A stretch of 64,000 nt of DNA from CAWIVH01 sp963839475 (GTDB lineage Bacteria > Acidobacteriota > UBA6911). Positions 57,329 through 64,000 of the stretch are shown here, piece by piece (positions within the stretch are counted from its first letter, which is position 1; each line of letters begins with the position of its first letter). The stretch spans positions 558,001 to 622,000 of the forward strand of contig CAWIVH010000015.1 in assembly GCA_963839475.1 (NCBI GenBank), read 5' to 3'. Under the pieces are notes generated by a model. The model was not told the DNA's origin. It saw only the letters and a list, made by a program, of their open reading frames with translations, and made no database searches. Both the position numbers and the translations under genes were made by a program.

Positions 57329-57359
57329 GAAACCGGCCACGAAGGGTGCGGCCGGTTTC
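57329..57359. repeat. 10-bp perfect hairpin
   Basis: GAAACCGGCC (57329-57338) and GGCCGGTTTC (57350-57359) with an 11-base loop. It lies 138 bases before the protease start, far from any upstream stop, so a terminator for the distant NHL gene or a leader stem are both possible. Confidence 0.55.
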
Positions 57360-57496
57360 AATTTCCGCAGCTGCACAAATCCATCGTCCCCATCTACAAA
57401 ATGAAGCGAGAGTTTCATCCAGGAAGGGATACTGGGTTCTGTTTTACTTGAAACGCTAGATGTTTTTACATCAACACTTTGAGGAGATATGCGACC

Positions 57497-60442
57497 ATGA
57501 ATCGAACTTTTCGAACGGCGATCCTGTTCGCCTTGATTGCCGCTACGTCTGTCGGTCCGATGATGACGTATGCTGCGGCGCCCAATCCAGCCAATGCTAA
57601 GGGCGGGGGCGCGGTTCCCGACAATGGCATCTATATTGTTCAAATGGCGGATGAACCGGCTGTGGCCTACACCGGCGGCATCGCCGGCCTGAGGGCGACC
57701 AAGCCGGGCAGGAACCAGAAGATTGACCCGAACAGCCCTGATGTCATCAATTATGCGGCCTACCTGACGGCGCGCCATACTAACGCCCTCAACGGCGTTG
57801 GCGGCGCCCGCAAGTTATACGACTACTTATACACCTTCAACGGCTTTGCTGCGCAACTCACCGAGGCTCAGGCCGAAAAGCTGGCATCGCTGCCCGGCGT
57901 ACTTGCAGTTTCGCCGGACGTGATGCAGACCATGGATACTTCCTCGACTCCTATTTTTCTCGGCTTAAATGCCCCGGGAGGGTTGTGGGAAAAGTTAGGG
58001 GGTACCGGCGCTGCCGGCGATGGGATCATCATCGGCCTCATCGACTCGGGAATCTGGCCCGATAGTCAGAGTTTCTCGGACCGCACCGGTCTAAACGGCA
58101 ACGGAACCCAGAGCGGGAAGCTGGCATATCAGCAGATCCCCGGCTGGCACGGCAAATGCACCCCCGGCGAGGGATTCAATGCCTCGATGTGCAACCAGAA
58201 ACTGATTGGTGCGCAGTGGTTCAACGCATCGTGGGGCGGAGATGCGGGAATTGACGCACAGCGCCCCTGGGAATTTAACTCGGCGCGCGATTATAACGGC
58301 CACGGTACTCACACTTCCTCGACCGCAGGAGGAAATTATGCGGTCCCTATCACTGGCCCGGCAGCTGCCTACGGCACCATCAACGGTATCGCCCCGCATG
58401 CGCGCATAGCGATGTACAAGGCTCTCTGGTCAACCCAAGCGGCGGATACAGCCAGCGGCTCCAACTCCGATCTGGTTGCAGCCATTGACCAGGCCGTGGC
58501 CGATGGCGTGGATGTGATCAACTACTCCATAAGCGGCACGCAGACCAATTTTCGCGACCCGGTTGAAATTTCGTTTATGTATGCCACGAATGCCGGTGTC
58601 TTCGTGGCTGCTTCGGCCGGCAATAGCGGTCCCACCACCTCAACCGTTGCACACCCCAGCCCTTGGATCACCACGGTTGCCGCCGGCACACACAACCGCA
58701 ATATGTTGGGGACCGCCACGCTCGGCAATGACGTTGTATATACGGGCGTTTCCACGGCAGTCGCCTCTGCCGGTCCCGCTCCACTGATCAACTCCACTTC
58801 AGCCGGCCTCCCCCTTCAGGACATGAATCTGATCCGCCAGTGCTTTTCCGGAACGCTTGATCCGGAGGCGGTCGCTGGCAAGATCGTAGTATGCGAGCGC
58901 GGAGGCACCGCGCCGAATAACGCTCGAGTGGATAAAAGCCTTGCCGTTCAGATGGCTGGCGGGATTGGCATGATTGAGGTAAACGTATCTGCATCCGGCA
59001 CTCTGAACGCCGATTTTCACTCGGTGCCGACCGTCCATCTTCCATCCGCCTACTTGGCAGCCGTCGAGGCCTACGCCCTCGCATCGGGTGCTACGGCAAC
59101 GATCAGCAAAGCCTTCGTCGATCTGAATGCCCCGGCTCCGTACACCGCCTCCTTTTCGTCCCGCGGTCCACTGAAGGCATCCGGCGACCTGCTCAAACCT
59201 GACCTGATTGCCCCCGGGCAGGATATCATGGCGGCAGTGGCCCCTCCTGGCAATGGAGGACTCGAATTCAATCTATATAGCGGCACTTCCATGTCCAGCC
59301 CTCATGTGGCCGGATTGGCAGCCCTGTTCAAGCAACTCCACCCGGACTGGTCGCCAATGATGATCAAATCGGCGCTGATGACCACGGCGAGCGACATCCT
59401 TGACGGCCCGAATGTTCACCCCTTGGTGATCTTCCGGCAGGGCGCAGGCCACGTCGACCCGAACAAGGCCATGAATCCCGGCCTGGCGTTTGATTCCAGC
59501 ATGAATGATTGGATCGGATTCCTTTGCGGTACGCAACTGCCCTCCAGTTACTGCACTAGCCGCGGCATTCCCGTTATTGCCGCGAGTGACTTTAACGGTC
59601 CTTCCATCGCCATCGCCGCACTCGCAGGCACCCGAACCGTCACCCGCACGGTTACGAATGTTGGCGCCAAGGGCACCTACAACTTTGCTGTTACGGGTCT
59701 TGCCGGTTTCACCGTCAGCGTCTTACCGGTAAAATTCACCCTTAATCCGGGCGAGAAGCAGAAGGTACAGATCACCATCACGCGGACTACGGCAGCGCTG
59801 AATACCTACACAGGGGGCTATATTACGTGGAGCGATGGCACCCATAATGTGCGCATACCGGTGGAGGTCCAGCCTGTGGCGCTCTCGGCCCCCTCACAAG
59901 TCTCCGGAAGCTACAACGTGACTTTTGGCTATACCGGCCTGTTCAGCGCCACAGGGCGCGGTCTGGTTCCGGCCACAACGTTTGATGGTGCAGTTTCTGA
60001 TGGTGAGCTGGTTAGCTTTAACGTTACCATCCCCGCCGGCACCACCTATGCCCGCTTCTCACTCTTCGACGCGAATGTCACCCCGGGCAGCGATCTCGAC
60101 CTTTATGTCTACTTGGGTACGACACAGAAGGGTTATAGCGGCAGCGCCACATCGGCTGAAGAGGTCAACCTTCTCAGCCCCGCTGCGGGCACGTATACCG
60201 TGGTTGTGGAAGGGTACGCGACAGCCAATCCTTCCAATTTCACCCTGTTCACCTGGGCACTGGGCTCGACTGCGGCCGGCAACATGACCGTCACCGCCCC
60301 GACCGCGGCGACACTCGGTGCCACTGGCGCGATTGACTTAAGCTTCAGTGGCTTAACTGCCGGCACCAAGTATCTGGGATCGGTGGCTTATAGTGGCGCA
60401 AGTGGTATGCCGAACCCGACTATCGTGCGCGTCGATCCGTAG
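57497..60442 (+). CDS. secreted S8 subtilisin-like protease with PA and PPC domains
   Basis: 981 residues from ATG 57497, with GAGGAGA nine bases upstream and a signal peptide (TAILFALIAATSVGPMMTYAAA). An I9 inhibitor-like propeptide follows (~45-150; YDYLYTFNGFAAQLTEAQAEKL). The catalytic triad is Asp in GLIDSGIWP (~182), His in GHGTHTSSTAGG (~269) and Ser in GTSMSSPHVAGLAA (~598), with the oxyanion Asn in SAGNSGP (~375). A PA domain is inserted before the Ser (GKIVVCERGG). After it come an Fn3-like domain (TRTVTNVGAKGTYNF) and a C-terminal PPC-type domain (DLDLYVYLG). This order is close to plant cucumisin-type proteases. Broad extracellular protein digestion is likely. Confidence 0.93.
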   Translation: MNRTFRTAILFALIAATSVGPMMTYAAAPNPANAKGGGAVPDNGIYIVQMADEPAVAYTGGIAGLRATKPGRNQKIDPNSPDVINYAAYLTARHTNALNGVGGARKLYDYLYTFNGFAAQLTEAQAEKLASLPGVLAVSPDVMQTMDTSSTPIFLGLNAPGGLWEKLGGTGAAGDGIIIGLIDSGIWPDSQSFSDRTGLNGNGTQSGKLAYQQIPGWHGKCTPGEGFNASMCNQKLIGAQWFNASWGGDAGIDAQRPWEFNSARDYNGHGTHTSSTAGGNYAVPITGPAAAYGTINGIAPHARIAMYKALWSTQAADTASGSNSDLVAAIDQAVADGVDVINYSISGTQTNFRDPVEISFMYATNAGVFVAASAGNSGPTTSTVAHPSPWITTVAAGTHNRNMLGTATLGNDVVYTGVSTAVASAGPAPLINSTSAGLPLQDMNLIRQCFSGTLDPEAVAGKIVVCERGGTAPNNARVDKSLAVQMAGGIGMIEVNVSASGTLNADFHSVPTVHLPSAYLAAVEAYALASGATATISKAFVDLNAPAPYTASFSSRGPLKASGDLLKPDLIAPGQDIMAAVAPPGNGGLEFNLYSGTSMSSPHVAGLAALFKQLHPDWSPMMIKSALMTTASDILDGPNVHPLVIFRQGAGHVDPNKAMNPGLAFDSSMNDWIGFLCGTQLPSSYCTSRGIPVIAASDFNGPSIAIAALAGTRTVTRTVTNVGAKGTYNFAVTGLAGFTVSVLPVKFTLNPGEKQKVQITITRTTAALNTYTGGYITWSDGTHNVRIPVEVQPVALSAPSQVSGSYNVTFGYTGLFSATGRGLVPATTFDGAVSDGELVSFNVTIPAGTTYARFSLFDANVTPGSDLDLYVYLGTTQKGYSGSATSAEEVNLLSPAAGTYTVVVEGYATANPSNFTLFTWALGSTAAGNMTVTAPTAATLGATGAIDLSFSGLTAGTKYLGSVAYSGASGMPNPTIVRVDP

Positions 60443-60461
60443 ATTCAATATTTCCTTCACT

Positions 60462-60496
60462 GAAAGACGCCCTTGCGTTTTGCGGGGGCGTCTTTC
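60462..60496 (+). terminator. strong terminator-like hairpin after the protease
   Basis: Perfect 11-bp arms GAAAGACGCCC (60462-60472) and GGGCGTCTTTC (60486-60496), 13-base loop, 20 bases after the stop. The T-rich right arm runs into TCTTTCATAT, and the stem would also work for minus-strand transcripts. Confidence 0.8.
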
Positions 60497-60588
60497 ATAT
60501 CCTGAAGCCCAGCCTATTCATTTGTAAGAAAACAAGGGCGGCGATAGTTTGCCTGAGGAAAATCGGGGCCATGCTTCCGCATGATGGT

Positions 60589-60975
60589 TTAGTTCCTCGT
60601 GGCGCTTTTCGCCAGTTCCCGCCACACTTCGATTTCCGCTATGTTGGCCGGGGCTTCGACCAGTTTTGCCAGGGAGTCAAGTTTTTGCCTTCTCAGCTTG
60701 CTCTCGCCATCGAAGATCACCTTGCCACCTTTATGACTCCTTTCGTTGAACTCGGCCTCAAGCCGCTGCAGCTTCTCGTCGCCCCGAAAAGTCACCATCG
60801 GGGACTGGCCGCCGGCGAAGAACACGGCGTCTTAGTTCTGCGGATCGACCCGGTCGATGATTCCTATGTTTAGGAGCAGACGGAAGTGTTTCGGCGACTT
60901 CTTGAAGCCGAGGCTGAGGATGTCGTGGGCCGAGTAGCCGCTCGGGTTTTGCGGGTCGCTATAGCTGTCGGCAAC
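60589..60975 (-). pseudogene. DJ-1/PfpI-family fragment with a stop codon
   Basis: Minus-strand reading from 60975: VADSYSDPQNPSGYSAHDIL, SLGFKKSPKHFRLL, IDRVDPQN, stop (60832-60834), then DAVFFAGGQSPMVTFRGDEKL. This is the central DJ-1/PfpI pattern, where the stop stands in place of the Tyr of a usual 'YDA' (TAC to TAA would explain it). The N-terminal half and the nucleophile Cys region are lost; the tail to 60589 no longer resembles the family. Confidence 0.65.
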
Positions 60976-61171
60976 CAAAGCTCCACTCCCGCAGCCACTG
61001 GCTTGCAGGTTCGTTTTCGAGGAGCGTATGCCACATAAGATCCAGCGCGTAAGCAGAGAGAGGCCGTGGGGGCTCGAGGATGCGCAGGTTCAGGGTCGCC
61101 GCCATCGCTTCAGCAGTCCGATGCGAGAACGGCAGCGGCCATTCTGTACTTCCCCCGACACACGCAGTCAT
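60976..61171 (-). pseudogene. C-terminal fragment of a LysR-type regulator
   Basis: Reads HRTAEAMAATLNLRILEPPR then LSAYALDLMWHTLLENEPAS and QWLREW, the end of a LysR substrate-binding domain (the 'LEPPxPL ... WH ... DPAxxWLR' pattern). No HTH or upstream part is present. It runs straight into the DJ-1 fragment, so the two were probably brought together by a deletion. Confidence 0.6.
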
Positions 61172-61193
61172 ACTCCCTGCGAGAACAAACCAT

Positions 61194-61217
61194 CCTATAG
61201 AAATAACCTATAGATAA
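61194..61217 (-). promoter_or_regulatory. repeat element upstream of the TerB-like gene
   Basis: Direct repeat CCTATAG (61194-61200) and CCTATAG (61207-61213), 13 bp apart. On the minus strand the second copy reads TTATCTATAGG, sharing TTATCTATA with the motif at 46467 and 63685. CCTATAG also occurs (minus strand) in the nhaR-htpX gap at 47448-47454. It is 108 bases before the start codon. Confidence 0.4.
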
Positions 61218-61324
61218 GCTAAAAATAATCAATTTGCCGAAATGTCGCCTCCCCCTTATGATTCTTTCCGTTGAAGCCATTCAAAGGATTCCCCATGAAG
61301 GTGGGGCGGATTTGGGAGGATGGG

Positions 61325-61927
61325 ATGATTTCGAAAGACGGGATTAGGGCATTGGGACGCAGCAAGGAAGAGGAGTATTTCCGGAGGCAGGAAACGGAGG
61401 CGATAGAAAGGCTCCGCAAGGAAGCGGCCAGAAAGACTGAGCGGGCGGCAATGGGAGAAATCATTGACAGTCAGGACCCCAAGATCTTGACGAAACTTGA
61501 AGTCCTGGGATTTAACCCTGAAACCGTGAGTCTCCTGCACCTGCTGCCGCTCGTGCAGACCGCCTGGGCCGATAACCGAGTCGACCCGCGGGAAATGGCG
61601 CTGATCCTTGATCTGAGCCGTGAACGAGGCATTACGCCCGGGAGCCGATCAGAGCAGATACTTATCCAATGGCTGCGCAAGCGTCCGGCCAACGAGTTAT
61701 TCCGGGATAGCCTAGAATTGATAAGTGAGCTCCTAAGTCCACGCCCAGCTGATGTCCGGCGGAAAAAGACACGGGAGATAGTAGAACTGTGCACCCGAGT
61801 TGCTGCTGCATCCGGCGGTTTGTTCGGTTTTGGGGAAAAAACATCGGGCGAAGAACGAAAGGTGATCAACCAATTGCACCAGCATATTGAAGCGCCGAAG
61901 GAAATGGCCGGGTCACCCCTGAATTGA
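61325..61927 (+). CDS. TerB-like protein
   Basis: 200 residues from ATG 61325, five bases after GGAGG; earlier in-frame starts (61271 TTG, 61295 ATG) have no ribosome site. A charged helical N-terminus (KEEEYFRRQETEAIERLRKE) precedes a TerB-type helical domain (~75-190) with LLPLVQTAWADNRVDPREMALIL; the acidic loop ADNRVDPRE is the usual TerB metal-site pattern (ADG.v...E). TerB proteins belong to tellurite/stress systems linked to membrane and metal sensing. The two following genes overlap or abut, giving one operon. Confidence 0.75.
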   Translation: MISKDGIRALGRSKEEEYFRRQETEAIERLRKEAARKTERAAMGEIIDSQDPKILTKLEVLGFNPETVSLLHLLPLVQTAWADNRVDPREMALILDLSRERGITPGSRSEQILIQWLRKRPANELFRDSLELISELLSPRPADVRRKKTREIVELCTRVAAASGGLFGFGEKTSGEERKVINQLHQHIEAPKEMAGSPLN

Positions 61928-61928
61928 G

Positions 61929-62330
61929 ATGATGACTGAATCCTTCAGGCCATTTATGGAGAAAAGAAAAATGACCGGGGCGGATCCAAAAGTGGATCGC
62001 CCCGCCATTTCTTCACCCATGCTCAGAAAAGCCAGGCGATGGGTCATTATGATGGTGGGATCCACGGTGCTGTTTGTTGGCTTCGCGATGATTGTGCTGC
62101 CTGGGCCCGCTTTTGTGGTGATTCCGGTCGGCCTGGCGATTCTGGGTACGGAGTATGCCTGGGCGCGGCGCTGGCTGAGGTTCCTTCGGGATTCCGCACA
62201 AAAAGGCATAGGCAAAGTTAAGCCGTATGGTATTTTCTTCGGCGGGGCTGCGGGTGACCGCTTCAGTCGAGAAGCGGCCTCATCGGCCGGACCACGCAAT
62301 GAGCCTGTGCAGCGGAGCCCTAAAACGTGA
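61929..62330 (+). CDS. PGPGW-family small membrane protein
   Basis: 133 residues (ATG 61929, or the next ATG at 61932), one base after the TerB-like stop. Two adjacent membrane helices around WVIMMVGSTVLFVGFAMIVLP and AFVVIPVGLAILGTEYAWA, then WARRWLRFLRD, match the TIGR02611/PGPGW group; the motif reads LPGPAFVVIP. Function unknown. The stop overlaps the next gene's GTG start. Confidence 0.85.
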   Translation: MMTESFRPFMEKRKMTGADPKVDRPAISSPMLRKARRWVIMMVGSTVLFVGFAMIVLPGPAFVVIPVGLAILGTEYAWARRWLRFLRDSAQKGIGKVKPYGIFFGGAAGDRFSREAASSAGPRNEPVQRSPKT

Positions 62331-63469
62331 AACGCGGACAACAGGATCAAGGCATTGCCCATGCCATGATCAGCATTGAGGACTTGAACCGGCGTATCAT
62401 TCGAATTGAATCCCTGCTCCTGATTCTAAGTGTGGCAGCCATAGCCTACGCCGATTATCAGGAGGGAAAGAGCAGCTCGATCGGCTATCTTTACCTGATT
62501 CCGCTGAGCTACAGCGTCCTCATTCACAGACTTCGGACTACTCTCCTGCTTCTTGCGATCTGCCTCTTCCTGAGGGACTGGTTCGGCCCCATCGAGCTGT
62601 CTCCCTGGCTTCTGATCCTGCGCGATTTCATGCTAGCCGGCATCTTTCTGGTGGTCGTTTGGATCCTGCGCAAGCTCGGAGGATACCGGCGGGAGTTTCT
62701 GAAGAGGGCGCAGGCACAACATGATGAACTGGCTATGGACGTAGCACTCGCAGCCGAAGTGCAGCAACATCTGCTGGCTGCCCGCGTCGCCCCGGGAACC
62801 GCCTGCGATATCGCGGCAAAGACATGGCCCGCCAGGCAGGTGGGCGGAGACTACTATGACTTCATCGATCTGGGAGATGGCCGGCTGAGTGTGGTCATTG
62901 CCGATATTTCCGGCAAGGGCTTGCCTGCAGCCATGCTCATGCCTGCGGCTCAGATCTCCCTGCGCACACTGGCATTGGGTGGGAAGGCAATGGACCTTAT
63001 CCTCAAGGAGTTTAACGAGGTCCTGTTTCAGGCGACGGACCGCGCCCGGTATGCAACTCTTTTCTACGCGACCGTGGATCAGATGCCCGGCCGGATCCGA
63101 TATATCAATGCCGGGCATGTTCCGGGGCTCCTGTTCAGAGGAGCGAACCGGCAGGTGGAGAAACTGGAAACAGGAGGACCGCCGGTGGGCCTGTTTCCCG
63201 GCGTCGCTTTCGCCATCGGTGAAGCCAAATTCGAGGAGGGAGATCTTCTGATCCTTTATACGGACGGCCTCACGGACGCGGAAAACTGCAAGGGTGAGTT
63301 TTTTGGCGATGGGCATCTGGTGGAATGCATTCGCTCTCTCCCGGACATGACCAGCGAGCAACTTATCGACTCAATCTACGATGCCCTGGCTCGGTTTACC
63401 TGCGGACCAATCCTGCCCGATGATTTGACCATCATTGCGATCAAACCCCCCAGCCATTACGGCCAATAA
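62327..63469 (+). CDS. membrane SpoIIE-type serine phosphatase
   Basis: 380 residues if the GTG at 62327 is used (GTGA overlap with the upstream stop); ATG 62366 is an alternative. N-terminal ~115 residues hold about four membrane segments, then a coil (KRAQAQHDELAMDVALAAEV) and a SpoIIE/PP2C domain (~140-372) with GGDYYDFIDLGDG, IADISGKGLPAAML, YTDGLTDAEN and DDLTIIAIK, all metal-site acidics present. It is the second RsbU-like phosphatase in the window, but with a membrane sensor instead of GAF. It should regulate a STAS-type anti-anti-sigma factor that is encoded elsewhere. Translational coupling to the PGPGW gene is likely. Confidence 0.9.
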   Translation: MKRGQQDQGIAHAMISIEDLNRRIIRIESLLLILSVAAIAYADYQEGKSSSIGYLYLIPLSYSVLIHRLRTTLLLLAICLFLRDWFGPIELSPWLLILRDFMLAGIFLVVVWILRKLGGYRREFLKRAQAQHDELAMDVALAAEVQQHLLAARVAPGTACDIAAKTWPARQVGGDYYDFIDLGDGRLSVVIADISGKGLPAAMLMPAAQISLRTLALGGKAMDLILKEFNEVLFQATDRARYATLFYATVDQMPGRIRYINAGHVPGLLFRGANRQVEKLETGGPPVGLFPGVAFAIGEAKFEEGDLLILYTDGLTDAENCKGEFFGDGHLVECIRSLPDMTSEQLIDSIYDALARFTCGPILPDDLTIIAIKPPSHYGQ

Positions 63470-63684
63470 ATCGAGTCACTCCAAAGCCGGGGCAGCAGGC
63501 TGCTATTGAGAGGTTTTTAAAGACCAAAGAGCAGCGCGGATCCCGATTTTTCACCGTTTAGAATCCAGACCAGAGGTTGACTGTCTTGAGGTCCTATGGC
63601 CACGCGCCGAGGCGACAAGCCCCCCAGTCTGCCGGGAACAGTCGCGCCGATTGCTAACATAGTAATAATCTATAAATCAGTTTA
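63470..63684. other. intergenic region before the M50 gene
   Basis: About 215 bases with no gene; it becomes very AT-rich from 63660, where the promoter of the protease lies. No terminator for the phosphatase operon is obvious. Confidence 0.4.
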
Positions 63685-63724
63685 TATTTATCTATTTGTC
63701 TATATGTAAATCCGTGGTTATAAA
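63685..63724 (+). promoter_or_regulatory. M50 protease promoter with shared motif
   Basis: TATTTATCTATTTGT (63685-63699) overlaps a -35-like TTGTCT (63696-63701), followed after 17 bp by TATAAA (63719-63724), 68 bases before the start. Two more TCTAT words flank the motif (63669 and 63699). The geometry repeats that of htpX: motif, TTGT -35, 17-bp spacer. Confidence 0.6.
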
Positions 63725-63792
63725 TAGAGCCGTAAACGCCGCGACCGATTGCGGCTGGAGTGGAGAAAATGAAAAAGGAGGTCAATAGCATC

Positions 63793-64000
63793 ATGAAGTG
63801 GTCCTGGCGGGTTGGAGAGTTTCTGGGAATCAGGGTTTATGTTCATGCGACATTCTTGCTGCTCATCGGCTGGATTGTACTGACGCACTTTATGCAAGGG
63901 CAGACGCTGCAGTCCGCCGTGGCAGGTGTGGTGTTCACGATGGCGATCTTCCTGTCTGTCCTGCTGCACGAGTACGGGCACGCGCTTGCAGCCAGAAGAT
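63793..64000 (+). CDS. site-2-protease family membrane metalloprotease (M50), partial
   Basis: First 69 residues; cut by the window edge. ATG 63793 is 10 bases after AAGGAGGT; an in-frame ATG at 63769 has no comparable site. The start MKWSWRVGEFLGIRVYVHAT is typical of bacterial S2P/SpoIVFB-like proteases, followed by a first helix (FLLLIGWIVLTHF) and a second helix ending in the zinc motif HEYGHALAAR (~59-68). It should cut a membrane-bound substrate within the bilayer, such as an anti-sigma factor. Whether CBS domains follow is outside the window. Confidence 0.9.
   Translation, partial: MKWSWRVGEFLGIRVYVHATFLLLIGWIVLTHFMQGQTLQSAVAGVVFTMAIFLSVLLHEYGHALAARR

Larger units (their letters stand above)
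56681..57496. other. 800-base non-coding region
   Basis: No convincing gene on either strand; a 242-codon minus frame (57050-57778) runs against the protease gene and is a shadow. It contains a tRNA 3'-end-like sequence (56965-56992) and a 10-bp hairpin (57329-57359). The base mix changes along the region and it looks like remodelled or decayed DNA. Confidence 0.5.

Overview
The window looks like chromosomal DNA of a member of the Acidobacteriota. This is inferred from gene content: an Oar-type TonB-dependent receptor with an N-terminal carboxypeptidase-regulatory-like domain plus the wreck of a second one, a PEGA-domain protein, a small secreted 'VKVPF' protein, many secreted beta-propeller and glycan-active enzymes, and a fused shikimate kinase/dehydroquinate synthase. 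No rRNA, complete tRNA, CRISPR array, transposase or phage gene was seen.

Layout. 0-6 kb (minus strand): a secreted orphan, a secreted sialidase-like Asp-box protein and a GH63-type glucosidase. 6.1-10.3 kb: a very large double-domain acyl-CoA dehydratase activase. 10.3-15.2 kb: a worn region with a long hairpin repeat, a frameshifted PEGA gene, a small secreted protein, a membrane-anchored sigma-54 activator and a shattered TonB receptor. 15.2-26 kb: a histidine kinase fused to a receiver, an Asp-box propeller gene coupled to a MoaD-like gene, adenosine deaminase, a CrtI-like oxidoreductase, a GAF-SpoIIE phosphatase, a DinB protein, and a TetR gene followed by a serine hydrolase, with a readable promoter and twin operators. 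26-33.5 kb: a Tat-exported metallophosphoesterase and a 1,599-residue SGNH/PKD/triple-repeat/PL26-like enzyme. 33.6-39.2 kb: aroD, the aroK-aroB fusion, an MFS transporter and a GntR regulator. 39.3-44.5 kb: a carboxylesterase and an intact TonB receptor.

44.5-49.5 kb is a membrane quality-control block: ftsH and an NhaR-type LysR gene on the minus strand, divergent from htpX and a TerC-family gene. 50-60.4 kb holds three large secreted proteins and a VOC protein, including an NHL gene with six near-identical 168-bp repeats. 60.5-61.2 kb is debris of DJ-1/PfpI and LysR genes. 61.3-63.5 kb is a tight TerB-like / PGPGW / SpoIIE gene set, and the window closes inside a site-2 (M50) membrane protease gene.

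The most interesting signal is regulatory. A 15-base AT-rich motif (consensus TATTTATCTATWTGT) lies between ftsH and nhaR, between nhaR and htpX, and in front of the M50 protease gene. A related inverted element precedes the TerB-like gene. At htpX and at the M50 gene the motif runs into a plausible -35 box with a 17-bp spacer to a -10 box. I propose a local regulon for membrane-protein quality control in which the NhaR-like protein is the obvious candidate regulator.
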